Below are positions 1-4,588 of a DNA stretch of 8,251 bases, piece after piece. Positions within the stretch are counted from its first letter, which is position 1; each line of letters begins with the position of its first letter. The DNA comes from Gammaproteobacteria bacterium. GTDB lineage: Bacteria > Pseudomonadota > Gammaproteobacteria > Arenicellales > Arenicellaceae. The stretch spans positions 1 through 8,251 of the forward strand of contig JAUHZM010000133.1 in NCBI GenBank assembly GCA_030426005.1, given 5' to 3'. The position numbers and the translations under genes are program-made. The notes beneath the pieces are model-generated. The model did not search any database and had not been told where the DNA came from. It saw only the letters and a list, made by a program, of their open reading frames with translations.

Positions 1-959
1 CCTCCGGCTCGGTCGCTGCTGGCGTGACGCAACTTGGAATGCGTGCTCGCCCGGTTAAGGTGAACGAACTGCAAGCAGCCGCCGCCGTTGGGCAGGCGTC
101 GCTGGTACGCCAATACGAAGAAGCATTTCAGCCCTATCGAATCAATATTGCACAGGTTTTATTAACGCATTCCGACATTGCGAATCGCGAGCGGTACCTG
201 AATGCGCGCAGCACGCTCACCAAATTGCTGGAACTGGACGTGCTCACGGTGGTAAATGAGAATGATACGGTTGCCACCGATGAAATTTGCTTTGGTGATA
301 ATGACAGTCTGGGGGCCTTGGTCGCAAACCTGGTAGAAGCCGATTTGCTGATAATTTTGACTGATCAAGATGGCCTGTACACTGCGGATCCACGCACTAA
401 TCCGGATGCAACCTTACTCACCGAAGGTGATGCCAGTGATGAATCATTGATGTCGATGGCCTCCGGTGGTAGTAAGTTGGGCCGGGGTGGCATGGTGACA
501 AAGTTGACGGCAGCGCAAAAGGCCAGTCGGTCTGGCGCATCGACGATTATTGCGAATGGTCGAGAGCCGCAGGTTTTAGAACGTTTATTTGGTGGTGAGG
601 TATTGGGGACCTTGCTGAGCGCACGTGATCGGATGGCCTCCCGTAAGCAGTGGATGGCAGGTCAAATGAAGATCTCCGGCAAACTGATGGTGGATGACGG
701 CGCTGCACGGGTTTTGCGTGAGCAAGGTAAAAGCTTGCTGCCGATTGGTGTGACGGCAATCGAGGGCGCGTTTAAACGTGGTGAGCTTGTTAGTTGCGTT
801 GACCCTACGGGCCGAGAAGTCGCGCGCGGATTAGTAAATTACAATGCGCAGGAAGCGAGTAAGATAATTGGTCGACCGAGCGAGCAGATCACCGATTTGC
901 TGGGCTATGGCGGTGAAGATGAAATAGTGCACCGTGACAACATGGTGGTATTGAAATAA
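1..959 (+). CDS. proB: Glutamate 5-kinase ProB, 5' end cut by the window edge
   Basis: Catalyses ATP-dependent phosphorylation of L-glutamate to glutamyl 5-phosphate, the first step of proline synthesis, in the cytoplasm. The reading frame is open from base 3 and ends at the TAA at 957-959. The visible part begins at the SG(S)VAAG loop, which aligns with E. coli SGAIAAG near residue 50, so about 50 N-terminal residues lie outside the window. The GTG at 24 is an internal valine, not the start. Visible landmarks are NENDTVAT (255-278, catalytic Asp at 264-266), FGDNDSLGAL (Asn-Asp at 300-305), LTDQDGLYTADPR, and GGMVTKL with the conserved Lys at 501-503. These complete the amino acid kinase fold. 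The last roughly 100 residues match the C-terminal PUA domain found in bacterial ProB, including the ending VHRDNMV. The family is feedback-inhibited by proline. Transcription ends at the hairpin at 995-1022. Confidence 0.97.
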   Translation, partial: SGSVAAGVTQLGMRARPVKVNELQAAAAVGQASLVRQYEEAFQPYRINIAQVLLTHSDIANRERYLNARSTLTKLLELDVLTVVNENDTVATDEICFGDNDSLGALVANLVEADLLIILTDQDGLYTADPRTNPDATLLTEGDASDESLMSMASGGSKLGRGGMVTKLTAAQKASRSGASTIIANGREPQVLERLFGGEVLGTLLSARDRMASRKQWMAGQMKISGKLMVDDGAARVLREQGKSLLPIGVTAIEGAFKRGELVSCVDPTGREVARGLVNYNAQEASKIIGRPSEQITDLLGYGGEDEIVHRDNMVVLK

Positions 960-994
960 GCCTCACACCAAGGTAATGAATTTCTATACGCAAT

Positions 995-1022
995 AAAAAA
1001 GGGTCCCAAAGGACCCTTTTTT
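995..1022. terminator. Bidirectional intrinsic terminator between proB and rpsT
   Basis: A perfect 12-bp inverted repeat: six A (995-1000), GGGTCC (1001-1006), a four-base loop CAAA (1007-1010), GGACCC (1011-1016), then six T (1017-1022). Read on either strand it gives a GC stem followed by a U tract. It lies 35 bases after the proB stop and 26 bases after the rpsT stop on the other strand, so it can serve both convergent genes. Confidence 0.95.
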
Positions 1023-1048
1023 GCAAAGAAATCAGTTCGCTCAGTCGA

Positions 1049-1315
1049 TTAAGCAGCCATTTCTTTGACGCGTTTGTTCAGACGGCTTTTCAGGCGGGCA
1101 GCACGGTTTTTGTGATGCAAGCCTTTGATCGTCGCTTTGTCGATCATGGACACAGAAGCTCGGTAAGCTTCAGCTGCTTTTTCCTTATCGCCGGCTTCAA
1201 TCGCTGCATCTAACTTCTTGATTGCAGTACGTACAGCAGAACGCTGCGAGTGATTGCGCAATCGACGAACTGAGTTTTGCTTGGCGCGTTTGCGCGCTTG
1301 CGGTGAATTTGCCAC
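1049..1315 (-). CDS. rpsT: 30S ribosomal protein S20
   Basis: An 88-residue, strongly basic protein that binds 16S rRNA in the small subunit and assembles early. Its length matches E. coli S20 (87 residues). The start MANSPQARKRAKQ, the central IKKLDAAIEAGDK and the GLHHKNRAARLKSRL segment near residue 65 correspond to family landmarks (E. coli FIKKVYAAIEAGDK and GLIHKNKA). The start is GTG at 1315-1313, giving Met-Ala-Asn as in other S20 proteins. It is supported by AGAGG at 1329-1325, nine bases upstream. E. coli rpsT also uses a non-ATG start (UUG), which is linked to its autoregulation, so the rare start here may carry the same meaning (inference). It is monocistronic, facing away from murJ, with a TTGACA promoter just upstream and the shared terminator downstream. 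Confidence 0.97.
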   Translation of the reverse strand: MANSPQARKRAKQNSVRRLRNHSQRSAVRTAIKKLDAAIEAGDKEKAAEAYRASVSMIDKATIKGLHHKNRAARLKSRLNKRVKEMAA

Positions 1316-1324
1316 GTTAGTTTA

Positions 1325-1329
1325 CCTCT
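1325..1329 (-). promoter_or_regulatory. Ribosome binding site of rpsT
   Basis: AGAGG on the minus strand, within AAGAGGT, ends nine bases before the GTG start at 1315. It is a good Shine-Dalgarno and is what fixes this non-ATG start, together with the conserved Met-Ala-Asn N-terminus. Confidence 0.8.
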
Positions 1330-1344
1330 TAAAATCGAAACGGG

Positions 1345-1373
1345 AATATGCAGATTTAGAAATTGATTGTCAA
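1345..1373 (-). promoter_or_regulatory. Sigma70-type promoter of rpsT
   Basis: On the minus strand a perfect -35 TTGACA (1373-1368) is followed by a 17-base spacer and a -10 CATATT (1350-1345, four of six consensus bases). Transcription would begin near 1338, leaving a leader of only about 20 bases that consists mostly of the ribosome binding site. Position, spacing and the perfect -35 make this the best promoter in the window. The start point is inferred, not measured. Confidence 0.75.
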
Positions 1374-1437
1374 GGGAAAAACCACAGTAATCTGCCGATA
1401 TCCATAACGAAGTTCTCCAAAGTACGCGCTGAGCGGG

Positions 1438-1443
1438 TATACT
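1438..1443 (+). promoter_or_regulatory. Possible -10 element of a murJ promoter
   Basis: TATACT matches five of six bases of the sigma70 -10 consensus and lies about 110 bases before the murJ start, in the divergent gap between rpsT and murJ. No good -35 stands 16 to 18 bases upstream; the best options around 1413-1421 match three of six bases. If used, the transcript would start near 1450 and carry a leader of about 100 bases. Some promoter is needed here because murJ is the first gene of a plus-strand unit whose upstream neighbour is divergent, but this assignment is tentative. Confidence 0.4.
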
Positions 1444-1552
1444 TGCGAAATTGACTATATCACGCAATATGAAGACCGTGAATGTGCGCACCTAGACGGG
1501 CAGTTTACGGAAGTTAGTCTCCACATCTAACCTGTCAGTTTTCACACCAATC

Positions 1553-3103
1553 GTGTCCAAAAAACTCCTCAAATCCACCGCTGTTGTCAGCATTATGACT
1601 TTGGTTTCGCGTATCTCTGGTTTGGTGCGTGACGTGGTGATGGCGAACATGTTGGGTGCTGGGTCAGTGTCCGACACCTTTTTTGTGGCTTTTCGTATTC
1701 CCAACTTCTTGCGCCGTATTTTCGGTGAGGGTGCATTTTCGCAGGCCTTTGTGCCGGTTTTCAGCGAACTGACCGAGCAGAATACACAACAGGCACGCGA
1801 GTTCGTTAACGTTACCAGTGGTTTGTTGTCATTGGTGACGTTTATCTTGGCAACCTTGGGGATTATTTTTGCACCGCAGTTGATCGCGTTGTTCACACCG
1901 GGGTTTGTCGATGAGCCTGACAAAATGGCACGAACCGTTGAAGCGCTGCGAATCATGTTCCCATATTTGTTTTGCATCTCATTGGTGGCGATGTCGGGTG
2001 GCATTCTAAACACCACTAACCGATTTGCCGTACCTGCCGCAACGCCAGTTTTGCTGAACCTGTGTATGATCGCCGCGCTACTAATACTCGTGCCGCTTAT
2101 GGACAGTCCAACCCAAGCCTTGGCGTATGGCGTGTTGCTAGCGGGTGTGGTGCAACTGGCATTTCAGATACCGAGTCTGAAGCGAGCAGGGTATTTGCCT
2201 CGTCCCAGTTTGTCTCTCAACAATGAACCAAGTCGACGCGTTTTCAAGCTGATGCTGCCGGCTATCTTTAGCGTTTCGGTGGCGCAAATCAACACCATTG
2301 TAAATACGATTCTGGCTTCGTTCCTAGCGGCCGGCAGTATTTCGTGGATGTACTACTCGGAACGTTTGATGGAGTTCCCGGTTGCCGTATTTGGTATTGC
2401 ATTGGCCACCGTGGTGTTGCCGAGTTTATCAAAAGAGCACAAGTCGGGCAGTGCGGAAGGGTTTGCGACCATGTTGGATTGGGCGCTGCGCTGGGTGATT
2501 CTGATAGCTGCTCCAGCCACCTTTGCATTGTATCTGCTGGCTTCTGCTCTACTGACCACCATTTTCCAGTACAACGAATTTACCACTCAGGCGGTCGATA
2601 TGTCGGCGCTGGCACTGCAGGCCTACGCGGTTGGGGTCAGTGGCTTTATCTTCGTGAAAGTGTTGGCGCCAGGATTCTTTGCGCGCCAAGACACCAAAAC
2701 CCCGATGCAAGTCGCTGTCGCATCCGTCATAACCAACATAGTATTGAGTCTGCTGTTGGTCAGTAAGTTACAGCATGTGGGGCTAGCCTTGGCAATCTCT
2801 TTGGCATCTTGGATGAATGCGGGCTTATTGTTTATCATTTTGTGGCGTCGTGGTGTGTATCGGCCGGAGCCCGGCTGGCTGTGGTTTACAGGGCGCGTTG
2901 GCTTAGCCATCGCGGCGATGGTGGCTTGCTTGATGTGGTTGAATAGTGCGCCGACAGCATGGTTCACCTATTCATTGCTGGAGCGTGTGGGTCGGCTGGT
3001 AATGCTGGTGGTTGCAGGTGGTGCCACTTACTTTGCGGTCTTGTATTTGCTCGGCATTCGGCCGCGTCAATTGCTGTTAGCACCATCACGCCGAGTGCGC
3101 TGA
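1553..3103 (+). CDS. murJ: Lipid II flippase MurJ
   Basis: Inner membrane protein of the MATE/MVF superfamily that flips lipid II to the periplasmic face for peptidoglycan synthesis. At 516 residues it compares with 511 in E. coli, and hydrophobic stretches run along the whole length, consistent with about 14 membrane segments. The N-terminus aligns with E. coli from LLKS onward. The essential arginines are present as R20, R26 and R54, with D41 also kept. The WMYYSERLMEFP motif (265-276) keeps R271 and E274, while the E. coli D269 position is Glu (E270), a conservative change. GEGAFSQAFVP and KVLAPGFFARQDTKTP are further signatures. The start is GTG at 1553, the only ATG, GTG or TTG between the in-frame TAG at 1493-1495 and the aligned N-terminus. 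No Shine-Dalgarno is visible ahead of it. The TGA stop overlaps the next gene's ATG. Confidence 0.96.
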   Translation: MSKKLLKSTAVVSIMTLVSRISGLVRDVVMANMLGAGSVSDTFFVAFRIPNFLRRIFGEGAFSQAFVPVFSELTEQNTQQAREFVNVTSGLLSLVTFILATLGIIFAPQLIALFTPGFVDEPDKMARTVEALRIMFPYLFCISLVAMSGGILNTTNRFAVPAATPVLLNLCMIAALLILVPLMDSPTQALAYGVLLAGVVQLAFQIPSLKRAGYLPRPSLSLNNEPSRRVFKLMLPAIFSVSVAQINTIVNTILASFLAAGSISWMYYSERLMEFPVAVFGIALATVVLPSLSKEHKSGSAEGFATMLDWALRWVILIAAPATFALYLLASALLTTIFQYNEFTTQAVDMSALALQAYAVGVSGFIFVKVLAPGFFARQDTKTPMQVAVASVITNIVLSLLLVSKLQHVGLALAISLASWMNAGLLFIILWRRGVYRPEPGWLWFTGRVGLAIAAMVACLMWLNSAPTAWFTYSLLERVGRLVMLVVAGGATYFAVLYLLGIRPRQLLLAPSRRVR

Positions 3104-3504
3104 TGCGGACGACCAACCAGGAAATCGGCCAGCGTGACAAGCTGTTCAACCTTGTCGAAGCCCGAGCGCTACTGCCGTTGGTTAAATCGATCACCGAGAA
3201 GCATCAGCTTGAATTGGCACCGGTGAAGCAGAAGCTGGAAAAGATGTTGGCGAATGACCCGCGACGCGGGCCTATCGAGCGTGAGTTTGAACAAATCGTC
3301 ACACGCTGGCGCGGTAAAATAGAGCTGCTTGGCGCTACGGTGCCGGGCCTCTGGGTGGTGGAGTTTAATGTGGGTGAAGGGTGGCTCTCTTGGCGCTATC
3401 CTGAATTAAGTCTAAGCTCGTTCCGTCTTGCGGGTGCTAAATTGTCAGAACGACAAAATCTAGCTAGCTATATAGAAGAAACAGACCCAGACTGGGCTTG
3501 CTAA
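3103..3504 (+). CDS. DUF2203-like protein of unknown function
   Basis: A 133-residue, charged, soluble protein with no signal peptide or membrane segment. I chose the ATG at 3103 because it overlaps the murJ stop as TGATG, a usual sign of translational coupling, whereas longer in-frame versions would run far inside murJ. The N-terminal LFNLVEARALLPLVKSI (residues 14-30) and the later GLWVVEFNVGEGWLSWRYPEL (82-102) resemble the two conserved blocks of the DUF2203 family: a helix with EA-ALLPL, then G-L-V-F with a C/SWR strand. The middle (about 31-80) is rich in Lys, Glu and Arg and probably helical. After WRYPEL, the family block I remember as rich in His, Gly and Arg (HYHGY..GFAGRRPL-like) is replaced by LSSFRLAGAKLSERQ. 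No enzymatic role can be read from the sequence. The next gene, ribF, starts six bases later. The family call is from memory of its pattern, without a profile search. Confidence 0.65.
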   Translation: MRTTNQEIGQRDKLFNLVEARALLPLVKSITEKHQLELAPVKQKLEKMLANDPRRGPIEREFEQIVTRWRGKIELLGATVPGLWVVEFNVGEGWLSWRYPELSLSSFRLAGAKLSERQNLASYIEETDPDWAC

Positions 3505-3510
3505 TACAAC

Positions 3511-4443
3511 ATGGAACATATTATTGGAATTGAAAACCTGCGAACCAACCACGCGCCGAGCGTCGTGTCGATCGGTAACTACGATGGCGTGCATCGCGGG
3601 CATCAGTCGGTAATTCGTACTCTCGTGACCAAGGCCGAGCAGTTGCAAGCGGCAGCGACGGTCGTGACCTTCGACCCCTTGGCCAGGGAGTATTTCTCAC
3701 CAGGGTCGGTTCCGCGTTTAAGTACGCGCGATGAACGTGCTGAGCTGCTGTTCGCGCAAGGTGTCAAACGCGTGCTGTGTATTCCGTTCGACGCGGCATT
3801 TGCATCAATGAGTGCTGAGGCGTTTATCGAAGAGGTGTTGGTAGCTGGGCTCGGAGCCCGCTATGTGTGTGTGGGTGATGATTTTCGCTTTGGCCGCCAA
3901 CGCACGGGTGATTTTGCCTTGCTGCAGGCGCAGGGCCAGATTCATGGCTTTGAAGTCACGGCGCACGAGACCTTTGAACTCGCCGGTGCCCGCGTAAGCA
4001 GTGGGCGAATTCGAGAGGCATTGGCGGCCGGTGACTTTGGCCTGGCTGAAAGCCTGCTTGGACGCCCCTATGTAATCGAGGGTATTGTCAGTCAGGGGCA
4101 GCAGCTTGGACGTACAATTGATTTTCCGACTGCGAACCTTGTATTGCCGGACATGCTGATGCCCATCAACGGGGTATTTGCCGTGATCGTGCAATTGGGT
4201 GAGTCTGAATACCAAGGGGTGGCGAATATTGGGCGACGTCCAACGGTAAACGGCAAGGAGAACCGGCTTGAGGTGCACCTTTTTAATTTCGATCAAGATA
4301 TCTACGGTGCACACATGTGCGTGCGTTTCGTGCGTAAACTGAGAGATGAGCAGTCGTTTGCGTCCGTGGATGTGCTGCGCGCACAGATTCAACAAGATGC
4401 GCAGTCGGCCCGCCAGATTCTCGGTGTAACCGATGCGGAGTGA
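3511..4443 (+). CDS. ribF: Bifunctional riboflavin kinase / FAD synthetase
   Basis: Phosphorylates riboflavin to FMN and adenylylates FMN to FAD in the cytoplasm. At 310 residues it matches E. coli RibF (313). The N-terminal FMN adenylyltransferase domain (about 1-180) shows SIGNYDGVHRGH (20-31, the nucleotidyltransferase HxGH-like motif), CVGDDFRFG (about 116-124) and RVSSGRIREAL. The C-terminal flavokinase domain (about 185-305) shows LGRTIDFPTANL (199-210, with the PTAN motif that binds nucleotide and metal), ANIGRRPTVNG and LEVHLFNFDQDIYG. All expected blocks are present in order, so both activities are likely intact. The ATG at 3511 follows the upstream stop by six bases with no good Shine-Dalgarno, so translation probably depends on coupling to the upstream gene. 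Linkage to ileS and lspA is standard in gammaproteobacteria. Confidence 0.97.
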   Translation: MEHIIGIENLRTNHAPSVVSIGNYDGVHRGHQSVIRTLVTKAEQLQAAATVVTFDPLAREYFSPGSVPRLSTRDERAELLFAQGVKRVLCIPFDAAFASMSAEAFIEEVLVAGLGARYVCVGDDFRFGRQRTGDFALLQAQGQIHGFEVTAHETFELAGARVSSGRIREALAAGDFGLAESLLGRPYVIEGIVSQGQQLGRTIDFPTANLVLPDMLMPINGVFAVIVQLGESEYQGVANIGRRPTVNGKENRLEVHLFNFDQDIYGAHMCVRFVRKLRDEQSFASVDVLRAQIQQDAQSARQILGVTDAE

Positions 4444-4483
4444 CGTTCGTGTACTAAAATCGTCGGCTTTGGCCAACTATCCG

Positions 4484-4512
4484 TTGGTGTCAGCGCGGAA
4501 CTAACATAAAAT
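4484..4512 (+). promoter_or_regulatory. Probable promoter for ileS-lspA-ispH
   Basis: A -35 TTGGTG (4484-4489, three of six bases) stands 17 bases before a -10 TAAAAT (4507-4512, five of six bases). The predicted transcription start near 4519 gives a leader of about 70 bases before ileS. The 145-base gap is large against the tight spacing of the neighbouring genes, which supports a separate promoter here. Read-through from ribF is also likely since no U-tailed terminator is seen. Confidence 0.5.
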
Positions 4513-4529
4513 ACGCGATCAATCTTTTT

Positions 4530-4552
4530 CTCAGTGTCTTTATGTCGCTGAG
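4530..4552 (+). other. Small hairpin in the ileS leader
   Basis: CTCAGTG (4530-4536) can pair with CGCTGAG (4546-4552), giving seven pairs including one G-U around a nine-base loop. It falls in the inferred 5' leader of ileS, is not followed by a U tract and so is not an intrinsic terminator. It could affect mRNA stability or may be chance; no riboswitch or T-box architecture is visible. Confidence 0.35.
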
Positions 4553-4588
4553 TGTAATGCCGAATCTGAAGTCATAAAGACCGAATCC

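Noticed and set aside
24..959. A proB start at the GTG at 24
   Set aside because: The frame is open upstream to the window edge and the residues before 24 (SGSVAAG) belong to the conserved ProB core, so this GTG is an internal valine.
1254..1454. Plus-strand open frame of 66 codons antisense to rpsT
   Set aside because: It is half antisense to a conserved gene, has no ribosome binding site and shows no recognisable features.
1210..1491. Minus-strand open frame of 93 codons across the rpsT leader and 5' end
   Set aside because: It overlaps rpsT in another frame, crosses the rpsT promoter, has an atypical composition and resembles no family I know.
1482..1517. An 11-codon upstream open frame (ATG at 1482, TAG at 1515) before murJ
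   Set aside because: The preceding GAAGA is a weak ribosome binding site and no leader-peptide logic (repeated codons, attenuator hairpin) is visible; chance is more likely.
1316..1552. Insertion sequence, tRNA or CRISPR remnants in the rpsT-murJ gap
   Set aside because: No terminal inverted repeats, cloverleaf or regularly spaced repeats were found; the gap is explained as a divergent promoter region.
1492..2016. Minus-strand open frame of 174 codons opposite murJ
   Set aside because: It is a shadow of the murJ coding strand; murJ is unambiguous by conserved motifs.
2959..3102. A 48-residue N-terminal extension of the DUF2203-like protein beginning at 2959
   Set aside because: It lies wholly inside the murJ 3' end in another frame, reads as cysteine- and glycine-rich noise, and the TGATG junction at 3101-3105 gives a better start.
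3805..4476. Minus-strand open frame of 223 codons opposite ribF
   Set aside because: Although long, it is antisense to a fully conserved ribF and has no recognisable motif.
4444..4588. T-box or other riboswitch controlling ileS
   Set aside because: The gap is too short, has no T-box sequence or terminator/antiterminator pair, and gammaproteobacteria do not normally use T-boxes for ileS.
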